DNA from: Trichaptum fuscoviolaceum
Taxonomy: Eukaryota > Basidiomycota > Agaricomycetes > Hymenochaetales > Trichaptaceae
Assembly: GCA_910574455.1 (NCBI GenBank)
Contig: CAJSYZ010000007.1
Coordinates: 3,107,773-3,171,772 of the forward strand
Reading direction: 5' to 3'
DNA: 64,000 nt
The notes beneath the pieces are model-generated. The model was not told the DNA's origin and ran no database searches. It was given only the letters and a program-made list of their open reading frames with translations. Of the stretch, positions 22,276-31,649 are shown one piece after another; the first letter of the stretch is position 1, and each line of letters opens with the position of its first letter. The position numbers and the translations under genes are program-made.

Positions 22276-22439
22276 CTTGCTGGCCTTCGAGTCTTCGACA
22301 TCCATCAAGCATTTGAAGGCGCTGCACAGCAATGCCTCTTCGGCTGCAGCAGCTGTCCGCAAGTCGCGGTCCCCATGCATCCGGCACATATGGCAACGAC
22401 ATACAGAAAAGGCGACAATCGTACGGAGGCCGGAAGCGC

Positions 22440-22500
22440 GGTGAAAGTGTGTCTCTTGGACAGTGCTACAAGGCACGCAAGCAGGCGTTCAGAAGGCAAG
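22440..22500 (+). pseudogene. Short TFIIB core fragment
   Basis: SLGQCYKARKQAFRRQ resembles the first cyclin repeat of TFIIB (LGQCYKALEQAF in the family). It joins unrelated sequence on both sides. The matching upstream piece occurs in the second TFIIB cassette (28680-28860). Confidence 0.5.
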
Positions 22501-22969
22501 CGCTTTTAAAACTGCTTCTGGGTCGACGTCGTAAACGGGCGTACGGGTAGGGCGGAATCGACACACCAGGCACGGTGCCGTTGAACTCGAGAGGCGGCGA
22601 CTCTCGTCCGACTCGGACACGGACACGTCGTGGATGAGAGGCGGCGGTCCATAAGCAGGCGTGGCGGAGGACGACGGACCTGCGGCCATATCCCACGTGG
22701 CATAACTGTCCTGGACGGCTCGGGGGTGGATGCCCTTTTGCACTGCTGCTGGCTTCGCTCTTTGGTTTGCTCGTCTTACACCGCACCTCGTAGCTATCGT
22801 AGGTGCGGCCCGAGCAGTCTCCCTCATCGTCGTTGGGCAGAACATCGATGGGGGCGCGGTTGTACTGCGCGCTGGAGGAGGATGGGTATGTCTGGGTGAG
22901 CGAGGGTGTGGGTGGGAAGTTGGACTGGGGCTGCTCAGGCGGGTAGGGCAGTATCCGCCACTGCGTCAC
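22500..22969 (-). pseudogene. Reverse-strand gene piece, copy 1 (family not recognised)
   Basis: Minus-strand reading has LPYPPEQPQSNFPPTPSLTQ, then SSAQYNRAPIDVLPN and GRTYDSYEVRCK. A related block is at 29990-30375 (LPYPSEQPQVDFPPAPSLTQ, SSAQYNHAPIAVLPN, RTYDGYEARCK). Conservation at protein level on the minus strand argues this is the coding strand of a captured piece. The sequence is Pro/Ser-rich, as in a transcription-factor linker, but I cannot name it. Confidence 0.45.
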
Positions 22970-22978
22970 TTGGATCTG

Positions 22979-23235
22979 GCGGTGTGAAAGCTGATAGCAG
23001 CAATTGCGGTGCGACGCATACCCCTCTTTGGCGCCGCAGCTTGAATGTCGGGCTGAATTGCAACACGTGTATGCTTTACTACAAGCTGGTGAGTGAATTC
23101 TGGTACTTTCCTTGATGCTTCACTAAACTTCTTTTCTTTCTTCGTGTATAGCATAAAAAACGCGCCCAAAGAGCATGCACAGCCAACACGGAGAGGGCTG
23201 CCTCCAAAGTGCACCTTTGACATAAACGAAGCAAC
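22979..23235 (+). pseudogene. GATA-type zinc finger fragment, copy 1
   Basis: SSNCGATHTPLWRRSLN then NCNTCMLYYKL fits the GATA finger C-x2-C..C-x2-C with the LWRR turn. After an intron (GTGAGTGAATTC..TATAG) comes the basic tail HKKRAQRACTANTERAASK, now out of the expected frame. GATA factors bind (A/T)GATA(A/G) promoters. No other part of the protein is seen here; a better-kept copy is at 28141. Confidence 0.7.
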
Positions 23236-23540
23236 GGGTGAGCCTGGTGACTAAATTTCACCATTTCGATTCTTTCAATATTCTAATCGAATATTTTTGT
23301 ATCCTGGTCTAGCACAATGCTATAATTGCCTCTCGGTGGCCACGCCTCTCTTGGGGGAAAGATGACGAAGGCAAGATGGTCTGCAATGCAAGGTGTAAGT
23401 ATAGTATCTCTTGGAATTTTGTCGCCATTTCCTCTTTTCTCTGTTTGGCTAAGTATATGTGTGCTTCAAAAATATATTGCTTTTCTTCCCCTCACTCTTG
23501 CTTTATACCCATTCCCGAAATTCCGGGTTTTTTGTTTCAA

Positions 23541-23714
23541 AATTCCCGCGACCTGTAGAGGTCGCTTGGGTACCTTAGAAAAACGCAACTGTCCGGATTC
23601 TCTGCGAAAACTGATCCAGTCACGTGAAATTCCCGCGAACCGTAGGGTTCGCTTGGGTACCTTAGAAAAACGCAACTGTCCGGATTCTCTGCGAAAACTG
23701 ATCCAGTCACGTGA
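23541..23714 (+). repeat. 87 bp tandem duplication, each copy starting with a hairpin (spacer variant)
   Basis: Copies start at 23541 and 23628. Hairpin A is GCGACCT-GTAG-AGGTCGC (23548-23565). Hairpin B is GCGAACC-GTAG-GGTTCGC (23635-23652), with two paired, compensating changes. Then both have TTGGGTACCTTAG, AACGCAACTGTCCGGATTC and GTCACGTGAAA, the same order of boxes as in the other spacer modules. Confidence 0.85.
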
Positions 23715-23759
23715 AACTTCCTTTATGGGTAATTAACCCTTTCCGGCAGGAGATCTAGT

Positions 23760-24110
23760 CATGTGATATGCTGCCTTTCACAGCAGGTTGTTTCCACGCG
23801 ACTTTGACTGCAATCTGTTGCAACGGCGATCCACCCTTCGCAGGTCAATGGTGTGCTGCCCTGCAGTACCTTTGCAATGAACAACAGCAGCCCCAGCATC
23901 TCCGTGTCTACACCCTGCGGCGGTGCGAATACGACTTTGTCTGTGAGGACATCATCCAGCACTGGTAACCGGGTAGCGAGCAAGCACGACTGTAGTCTGT
24001 CGCAGGTGCAGGGAGCATTGTACATAGCTACCAGAAACACGGGGCGGACTGTTCAAGCACAGTTGCAAGGAATGATGGCGGGTCGTAGGCGGCGGGACTG
24101 GGAATGATGG
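23760..24110 (+). other. Segment shared with 27950-28100 (captured piece, unknown)
   Basis: AGCATCTCCGTGTCTACACC and the CTGCGGCGGTG..TTGTCTGTGAGGACATC stretch recur at about 27970-28035. GTGCAGGGAGCATTGTA also occurs in both. In the second copy the segment leads straight into the GATA finger, so it may be the part of the GATA gene upstream of the finger. No domain is recognised. Confidence 0.5.
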
Positions 24111-24243
24111 TGTCTTAGCGGATGTCAGTGCGAAACCGAGCCTCCTCAGGCCCATAGTGGAAGGTGTGCCTATTTTACTGCGTTAACATATTGCTTCTTT
24201 ACCTTGTATTCTAACGGGACTGTTTCGGCTACTTTTGCTTTCG

Positions 24244-24745
24244 ATACTCAACAGAAGACGGTGTCCGTGTTGTACCAGAGGACACACAGAATGATGCACC
24301 ATTATCGTATGCCGCTGCTCAGGCGGATGATGTCCCGCCGTACTTGGAGACGTCAGTCCATGCGCCTTCGTCCTTATCTCCGGGAATGACACTTTCAGGT
24401 GAGCTCGCGATTGATGGTCTCACAACGGGCACGCTCTTCTTGTTTGCCTGCTTACTTACCTCCTGCATACTACACATGCGGCGAAGCTCCGTGCTCGGGC
24501 TGGTCTTGGCTTGACACTGGTTCAATATGGGTTTGCGTTGAGGATGAGCAAGGATGACGAAGGCATAGGCGCAAATGGTGAAGAGAGCATGTGGGGCGGC
24601 TGGGGAAATCCTGAAGACACTGTACCTCCACCGACACTGACGTTTGATACAGCTGCAGCTGCTGAAAGTTGGGCAGCTACTCACAATGGGACTGTTCCTG
24701 TAGCGGATGCTTCTGCGGCAGAAGAGTATGGTGTATATTACTTCT
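24244..24745 (+). pseudogene. BSD2/NDFIP-like membrane adaptor fragment
   Basis: LTYLLHTTHAAKLRARAGLG then LTLVQYGFALRMSKDDE is typical of the last membrane segment and tail of BSD2/NDFIP proteins, which recruit Rsp5/Nedd4 ubiquitin ligases to membrane cargo. Upstream, in another frame, come VPEDTQNDAPLSYAAAQADD and LSGELAIDGLTTGTLFLF, the region before and into the first membrane segment. The part between them, holding most of the membrane helices, is missing. Tail MWGGWGNPED also fits. A truncated, rearranged piece bounded by a spacer module on the right. Confidence 0.6.
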
Positions 24746-24764
24746 GTGCTGTATGTGTGCTTAA

Positions 24765-25556
24765 AAATATAATTTTTTCTTCCTCTCTCTTGCTCTAACC
24801 GCATTCCCGGGTAGCGGGCTTTGCTGTGAGTTAGCTCACAGCCTCTAACTGCTTGTTCCCGCTACCCCTTGGGTAGCTGGGTATTCTTAGGGTATGCAAC
24901 CGTGTCCAGCGCCTGCCAAAAGTCAAATGGTCACGTGAAATTGACTTATTTGGGGGGTCCTTGGATATATATGGGCAGATTTCGATATATAAGTCTTTTT
25001 TGCTCACATGACAATGACAAAGATGTGCAGGTTATGTAAAGTAATGTCTCGGGTGTTTCCGAGACACCGCAGCAGTCCTCGCCGTCGCCAACGCTGGCCT
25101 AATCTCTTTCTTGGCTTTCTTGTACGTCGGACTCACGTATTACTGCTCTTTGCAGCTCTATGCGGAATCTGAGAAATTTTGGAGGGCCTTTGTGACAGCG
25201 TGATAACTCGTGAGAACTTGTTAAACCCAAGTAGAGTACCATTTACAGGCCTTTGAGAACCCTTTTTAATGATTGTGTCGTCAGTGAAGTCATTGCCGAT
25301 ATGCCGGAAGCTGATTGATGACAATTATTGGCTGACCTGCAGCTCAGCCGGTTGCCACAAACTTCTCGGATCAGAAGGACCGGAGCAACCGATTGGTAGG
25401 ATTTCTATTTTTTGGGCGCTTTTCATCGGATCTCTCCGAAGCTCCAGACCGTGATCTAGCGCCGTCACATTTAGAGTAACAAGGCCCTTGACAATTTTTT
25501 TTGCAATTCCGCATAGTTATGCAAAGAGCAGTAACACTCCTAATGGCGACGCGTCC
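24765..25556 (+). repeat. Spacer module 3 (complete, extended leader)
   Basis: GGGTAGCGGG at 24809-24818 pairs with CCCGCTACCC at 24858-24867; GGGTAGC follows at 24871-24877. Then GTCACGTGAAATTGAC, TTTGGGGGGTCC, TATATAAG near 24986 and GCTCACATGACAATGAC. The leader GTCGGACTCACGTATTACTG is separated from CACTCCTAATGGCGACGCG by about 390 bases of extra sequence (25140-25530) compared with module 1. CSE1 fragment 2 follows. Confidence 0.8.
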
Positions 25557-27115
25557 TTGTGAGTTTCTTATTGATTCCTCTTTCACCTATCCTACATGTT
25601 CATGACATTGCTAATGTTTTGTGTTTTTGTCAATCTTCTACGACTTGACCTGCCAGGATCTGCCGCCCGCCTTTGAAGACTTGCACTCCGCTTTCTTTGC
25701 TCTCCTCCTTCAGCTCATACTCAATGTCTCCCAAGACCGTTTGGTGCGGCTCGTAGCCAGTGTCTATCTCAAGAACACGATCAAACGGCGATGGGAGGAT
25801 GAGGACTCGCCTTTGGCCTACGCAGGGAAGACGCAGCTGAAGGGTCAGCTGGTCCCTGCAATGATCGCGCTTTCAAGTTCCGCAGACAAGACATTATAAG
25901 CGCAGGTTGCGGAGGCCGTGTCCATTGTTGCAAAGTACGAATTCCCCGAGCAGTGGCCAGATCTCATCGATCAGCTCGTCTCTTCACTCTCGCCCGACGC
26001 TGCAAATTATCCAACAAATGTCTCCGTTCTCGAAACTGCCCACTCAATCTTCGCGCCTTGGCGTTCTGAAATACGCTCGGACTCGCTCTACACGACGATC
26101 AACTTCGCCGCTTCTCGGGCACCTTCCTCCAAATATTCAAACACACCGCCACCAGTCTTCTGAATGGATCGGGAACTGCAGCGATGGCGCAGGCTCAGGT
26201 CGTGCTTCTGTCAATTTTCTACGACTTGACGTGCCAGGATCTACCGCCCACCTTTGACAACTCGCACTCCACTTTCTATCTTTGAGCTTGCCGAGCTTTA
26301 TACGCATCCATACCAGGAGGTCCTCTCGTCTTCGAATACTGTGCCGGCATTTGTCACAGTGCTGTGGGGGCTTCTCGGTGGAGGCCAGAGATCTGGAATT
26401 GCATATGACGGACTGGTCAGTCAGGGACTACAACGGTCATCCAATCAGGAAACTACAAGGTGACGTTTGCAGAAAGGGAGACGATTAGTGATCAAAGGCG
26501 TAGTTGTTCCCAATGTCACATTACGAGGTGCACAAACTTCTTCTTTCATCGTGCTCATCTTTAGTGAAACTGTCTTGACCTGCAGAGCACAAAGTGGAGC
26601 AATTTGAGGACGATCCTCTGGAGTACGTTCCTCTGGAGTACGTCCGAGTCGACCTCACTTTCGCAGCCTCCTCTTCGTCCATCGGCGGACTGACTGCAGA
26701 GGGCACCACGCGGCGTCAAGCCGCAGCCGATGTCCTCCGTGCGCTTGTTGCCTCAGGTTTCGAGGCTGAGACGACCGAAGTCGTCTTGACGTTGATCGGT
26801 AACAGACGGAGGGATACAACAGGAAGAAGGGAGATGAAGAGATCTGGAAGAGGAAGGATGAAAGTGTGTATCTGCTCACGGCGGTGGCAACGGTTGGTGC
26901 AACCGCTCAGGTGAGTGAAGCGGTTCATTCAGAAGGAATTGTGAATAACATTGGCAATCAATAGCAAGGTGTCACAGGCACGAATGTTCTTGTGGATGTC
27001 GTCCAGTTCTTCTCTCAGCACGTATATGAGGACCTACAGGCCGATGAAGACTCCGTGCATCCAATTCTCCAGGTTGATGTGATTCGCTTTTTGTACTCCT
27101 TCCGAAATCAGGTGC
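25557..27115 (+). pseudogene. CSE1/exportin-2 fragment, copy 2
   Basis: Same shuffled order as copy 1: an out-of-place LTCQDLPPAFEDLHSAFF, then LILNVSQDRLVRLVASVYLK, IALSSSADKTL with an early stop, SIVAKYEFPEQWPDLIDQLV, ETAHSIFAPWRSEIRSDSLY, TPLSIFELAELYTHPYQE, VEQFEDDPLEYV, LTFAASSSSIGGLTAEGTT and VDVVQFFSQHVYEDLQAD. LEYVP is doubled (FEDDPLEYVPLEYVRVDL), a small internal duplication. The part around SNGAEQGVLAKFLAW present in copy 1 is deleted. The three copies differ from each other by many substitutions. Confidence 0.8.
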
Positions 27116-27695
27116 GTAATTATAACATAATAGAATTTTGTCTGCTTGTAACATAGTAGAATTTTGTATGTACGGATGTAAAGAAGAAAAAAAATAAAAT
27201 TCTCTAACAATAACCTCACACCCATCCACGGGTAGCGGGCTCTGCTGTGAGGAACATAGTAGAATTTTGTATGTACGGATGTAAAGAAGAAAAAAAATAA
27301 AATTCTCTAACAATAACCTCACACCCATCCACGGGTAGCGGGCTCTGCTGTGAGGAACTCGCAGCCACTAACTGCTTGTTCCCGCTACCCCTTGGGTAGC
27401 TGGGTATTCTTAGGGTATGCAACTGTCTGTTTTTACCGCCAAAACTCAAAAGGTCACGTGAAATTGCCATATTTGGGGGGTCTTTGGATATATATGGGCA
27501 GATTTCGATATATAAGTCCTTTTTGCTCACATGACAATGACAAAGATACGTAACTTATGTAAAGTAGTGTCTCGGGTGTTCCCGAGACTGTGCAGCCAAC
27601 GAGTAACGTATGTCCTCTTTCTTCTTTTTCTTTTCTTTCTCGAAGTCGGACTCACATATCGGCACTCACTCATAGGCACTCCTAATGGCGACGCG
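27116..27695 (+). repeat. Spacer module 4 with an internal 110 bp duplication
   Basis: The segment AGAATTTTGTATGTACGGAT through GGGTAGCGGGCTCTGC and GTGAGGAAC occurs twice in tandem (about 27150-27254 and 27262-27358) before the single CCCGCTACCC at 27381-27390. Then come GTCACGTGAAATTGCC, TTTGGGGGGTC, TATATAAG near 27508, GTCGGACTCACATATCGGC and CACTCCTAATGGCGACGCG. Confidence 0.8.
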
Positions 27696-27764
27696 CCGCC
27701 CTTGAGCGGTGTGGCAAACGGTTCGACATCATCCCTGGCGCGTGTGCAAATATTAGTACCCGAG

Positions 27765-27855
27765 CGACGTTTCAGCAGCGGTGACCTTGTCTGTGGAGGA
27801 TGTGGATTGGTATTGGGTGACAGGGCTGTAGATGCTCGCAGTGAATGGTGTGTAA
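27765..27855 (+). pseudogene. TFIIB zinc-ribbon fragment, copy 2
   Basis: RFSSGDLVCGGCGLVLGDRAVDARSEW matches the TFIIB ribbon and start of the B-reader in one frame, better kept than copy 1. It ends at a GTAAGTGAA donor. The first Cys pair of the ribbon lies upstream and is replaced by leader-derived sequence. Confidence 0.7.
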
Positions 27856-28140
27856 GTGAATTATGGCTCGCTTTTCTTTAACAGAAGAAGACTCAGCCTC
27901 TATTAGACATTTGCAAATGACAAGGGAGACAATTCGTCGTGTGACGGTGCTACCACCATGAGCATCAGCAGCCACAGCGTCTCCGTGTCTACACCCCGCG
28001 GCGGTGGGAAACCGAATTTGTCTGTGAGGACATCCAAAACTGCAACGAACGGACACCAAGCGCGACGGTGTCAGGTGCAGGGAGCATTGTAGCTGCCGGG
28101 ATCAGGGGGCGGAGTGCTCAAGCACAGTCGACCGCCCTGG

Positions 28141-28405
28141 CAGTGTGAAAGCCGAGTGCAGCGATTGCGGTGCGATGCATACCCATCTTTGGCGCCGCGG
28201 CTTGAACGACGAGCTGAATTGCATTGGGTGTGCTTTACTGCAGGCTGGTGAGTGATCTCAGGTACTTTACTTCATGCTTCACTAAAATTCTTCGTGTATA
28301 GCATAAAGGACCGCGCCCCAAGAGCATGCGCAGGGAACACGGCGAGGTCCGCCACCAAAGCGCACCTCGTTCTGACAACAACGAAGCGATGGGTGAGCCT
28401 GGTAA
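28141..28405 (+). pseudogene. GATA-type zinc finger fragment, copy 2
   Basis: ECSDCGAMHTHLWRRGLNDE, then LNCIGCALL: all four Cys positions and LWRR are present, with the last Gly-Leu-Tyr altered. A short intron (GTGAGTGATC..GTATAG) follows and the basic tail HKGPRPKSMRREHGE stays in frame, ending in GTGAGCCTGG. This supports capture of genomic DNA with introns. Confidence 0.75.
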
Positions 28406-28679
28406 ATAAGTTTCACCATTTCGATTCTGTTCAATATTCTAATTGAATAATCGTATTCTACGATATACAGGGGCACATGACGCTCTACCTATGCAAACAG
28501 AGCGCAACCCACCGCATGCTTGCGCGTGCCCTCAGAAGTTGCTCGCCTGCGCTTAGCGCGCGGCGCTCGAACCTACTATAGCTCTTGAACGCGATGAAGG
28601 CTGCAGTAGCTGTCCGCAAGTCGCAACCACCCCGTCCCCGCGCATCATGAGCTAGTGCGTTAGTTGAACTTAGTTCTCC

Positions 28680-28860
28680 CTCCCGAAGACGATCAGCGAC
28701 ATCGCAAAACAGCTGTACAAGCGTTCGGATGAAGAAGAGCTACGGAGGGAGAAGGACCTTGACGCAGTCATCGCGGCTTGCATTTTCATCGCGTGTCGTC
28801 AGGCGCGGTCCCTCGGACGTCCCATGACATCCGAGTCTGTAACCTGACCACCGTCTCAAA
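28680..28860 (+). pseudogene. TFIIB first cyclin-fold fragment
   Basis: ISDIAKQLYKRSDEEELRRE then KDLDAVIAACIFIACRQAR is the first cyclin-like repeat of TFIIB, which holds TBP on the promoter. It ends abruptly in unrelated sequence. It lies after the GATA piece, not next to the ribbon, so the source genes have been interleaved. Confidence 0.75.
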
Positions 28861-28904
28861 GAAGACAGTATCCCGAGGTTGTCGCAGACTACAGAACAAA
28901 CTTA

Positions 28905-29290
28905 ATGATAGTAGACTTTTGTATGTATGTCAAAATAAATGTTCCTTTTTTCTTCTTTCTGTAACACTTTCTTCATACCCATCTCTGGGTAGCGGGCTCT
29001 GCTGTGAGTTATGAGCTAATCAAATAAACATATGAACAACTGTAAATTCCCGCTACCCCTTGGGTAGCTGGGTATTCTTAGGGTATGCAACCGTGTCCAG
29101 CGCCCGCCAAAAGTCAAAAGGTCACGTGAAACTGCCTGTAAAGGGAATTCCTTCCTATTAAGGATGGCGTTCCATTCGAAGATTCTGATGATGGTCGATG
29201 ACGCAATCTGAGACAAGGCGTTTACTCCTCGCCATCGTCGCCAACGCTTAACGTTTGACCTCTTTCTTCTCCTTCGTCTTCAGCAGCGAG
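28905..29290 (+). repeat. Spacer module 5
   Basis: TTTTGTATGTATG and a T-rich stretch, GGGTAGCGGG at 28987-28996, an A/T-rich insert (GAGCTAATCAAATAAACATA), CCCGCTACCC at 29049-29058, GGGTAGC, GTCACGTGAAACTGCC, then CGCCATCGTCGCCAACGC. It lacks the TTTGGGGGGTCC and TATATAAG part, and in that resembles module 1. Confidence 0.75.
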
Positions 29291-30540
29291 ACATGTCCTC
29301 GCTATCGCAATCAACCGGCCAATCACAGGCGCTTTCCAAAAGCCATAGCCAGAACAGTATACAGGGTACGCAAACATCAAATTTTCAAATGAACGGCCAC
29401 TCATACTATCTAGTGTTGCACAAGGCAGCCAATGCTTCACCGCATAGCCGGGCATTCAAATGCGGCCTGGGCATACAAGGATGCCGCCAAACTCTCCATC
29501 TCAATGATCGTCCGAAGACCTATCTAATGTGATTCTACAAACATGTATCCCTGCCGCAGAGACCGCATTTCCCAGGAGGTTCAGCTCTGTATTTCCGCAA
29601 AACCGGGCATGCAGACACGGCTTGGAAGTACGGGGTGGCCGCCGTTTGGTTAAGCTGCCCTACTTGATGCAGGGGACCGAGGGCCGTCTGCCGCCACGCT
29701 TTCCACGGTGCAGAGGGCGGCATTGTTGCCAATATGACGGCGTACAGGCGCGACGTGCCCGGAGGCTGAAGTTCCCAGTACGGGTCCCTAGGAAAGTGCA
29801 AACACACCGATGTCGAGAGCAGTGGCGAGACTCGGTGGCTGGACTACCTTCTCGCTTTCGACGGCTACCACTACTAGCACGATGGCAGCGGACGAGGCTG
29901 CTGTGGACACTTGAATCCGTGAAATCCTTATCGCGGGCTTTCCCACTGTGTTGACGGCGGCTCTTCCTGCTCACCACGAGCAAGACTCGAAGACGGCCGC
30001 CCTTCCCGCCTCCAAGACAACGACCGGGGTGCCGTTGATGAGTGGGTTGTTGGAGGCTGTTCTTGCTGACTGGGAGAATGGGGTGGACATGCATGGCTGT
30101 CCTGGACGGCGCTGAGGTGGATGTTCCTCCCACTGCTGCTGGCTTCGCTCTTTACACCGCGCCTCGTAGCCGTCGTAGGTTCGGCTCGGGCAGTTGCACT
30201 TGACGAGGGCGCGGTTGTTGGGCAGGACGGCGATGGGGGCGTGGTTGTACTGTGCGCTGGAGTGGGTTGGGCATTTCTGGGTGAGCGAGGGCGCAGGCGG
30301 GAAGTCGACCTGGGGCTGCTCAGACGGGTAGGGCAGTACAGGCGCGAGGGTCTGTTGGCCCGCTACTGTGACCACCTGGATCTACCTCCCAATTTTGAGG
30401 CCATTTGCGGTGATGTGAACAGGCTTTCCCGTAACCAGTGCACTGATGAAAGCCATGGCCCTGTTTCAGTTGCTGGGAGTGACTTCTACGTTACATGCCA
30501 CCTTCTTGAGCAGTTGAAGTCTGCGAAAGATTCAAATGTA
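29291..30540 (+). pseudogene. Captured segment(s) not identified
   Basis: Starts MSSLSQSTGQSQALSKSHSQ and continues with MNGHSYYLVLHKAANASPHS in a coding-like way, then shifts frame. Around 29580-30060 other frames look coding (LLSRAF-like and LPASKTTTGVPLMSGLLEAV, LADWENGVDMHG). The minus-strand block 29990-30375 is homologous to 22500-22969. I recognise no family. Confidence 0.35.
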
Positions 30541-30544
30541 CAGA

Positions 30545-30760
30545 TAATAATAGTCTTCTGTCAAAAAAAGATTTTTTCTTTCTTTCCGTAACACTTCATA
30601 CCCATCTCCGGGTAGCGGGCTCTGCTGTGAGGAACTCGCAGCCACTAACTGCTTGTTCCCGCTACCCCTTAAGGTAGCAGGGTATCCTATGGCGTATGCA
30701 ACTGTCCACTTTCTCTGCCAAAACTTTAAATGTCATGTGACTTTTACTTTCGGTACCGAA
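30545..30760 (+). repeat. Spacer module 6
   Basis: GGGTAGCGGG at 30610-30619 and CCCGCTACCC at 30658-30667, followed by the variant hairpin partner AAGGTAGCAGGG. Then CCTATGGCGTATGCAACTGTC and GTCATGTGACTTTT in place of GTCACGTGAAA. A palindrome-like GGTACCGAAAGTACC lies nearby. Confidence 0.75.
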
Positions 30761-31649
30761 AGTACCTTTAAAAGCAGGTTCTTCTCACGTATTTCTTGAC
30801 CCTCGTTATTACTGACTCTATAGAGTCAGTTCTTACGGTTGGACTACACTCATTTCATATTTCATACCATGCTCGTTCCACACCACACTCATTACCTGGA
30901 GAAGGATGACTCTACGGACACGGAAGAGAAAGTCAAGGACGTTCCCTCACTCACGACAGCGGCAGCGATGATCATGATTTCCCTCCGCTTCGCGCTTCGA
31001 TAGTCTTGCTTAGTACCTCAGACACGAAGCACGCTTGAGCGGCGCCTAATGGGCTGTAAACAGGCCGACGCCGACAACACATTCTTTCGTTCAGCAAGTA
31101 AGATTAATGGAGGTACACCTCGCATTCACCAGTCTCGAGACGCAGATATTTGTCGGGTACGCTGTGCCACCTGGAGAGCCGGAATTCTCCTACAGCGCAC
31201 CTGGCTACGACGTAACCGAAGATGAATTCCAGAAAAAAAGGATAGTAAGTACTTTTGCGAAAAACGACGCAATTGGAGATCTCTATTCGTCCGTCGAGAA
31301 GTCGTCCGAAGGACAACCCCATATGTCAGTGATATCACCAGCTACCATGCGCTAGTACTTGCCATTGCTTGGGATGCTAGCGATGCTAGCGACCGGGTAA
31401 CCTGACATGGTGTGTGCTACCGTTTCTCCTGTTTCTCTTTGCTCACTTCGCATCACTCCCAAGGAACTTCGCAACGATAAACTCATCAGCCATTTACAGC
31501 TCTCCAACCACTCCAGCTCCGCTTAAAACTTCGCCCATCGCGTTCTAGCCATTCAGGCTCTCTGCTACGTCACTATTTGCACCATTTGACTCGAGTGGTG
31601 ATTGCACGACACCACCTTCCATTCGATCTTTGAACGCGGAGAGGGAGAC
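30761..31649. other. Unassigned segment before CSE1 fragment 3
   Basis: Contains TGACTCTATAGAGTCA (perfect 8 bp palindromic arms, about 30814-30829) and a short open frame 31107-31355 (VGYAVPPGEPEFSYSAPGYD) that may be coding but is not recognised. No promoter-leader like those of the other cassettes is seen. Confidence 0.35.
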
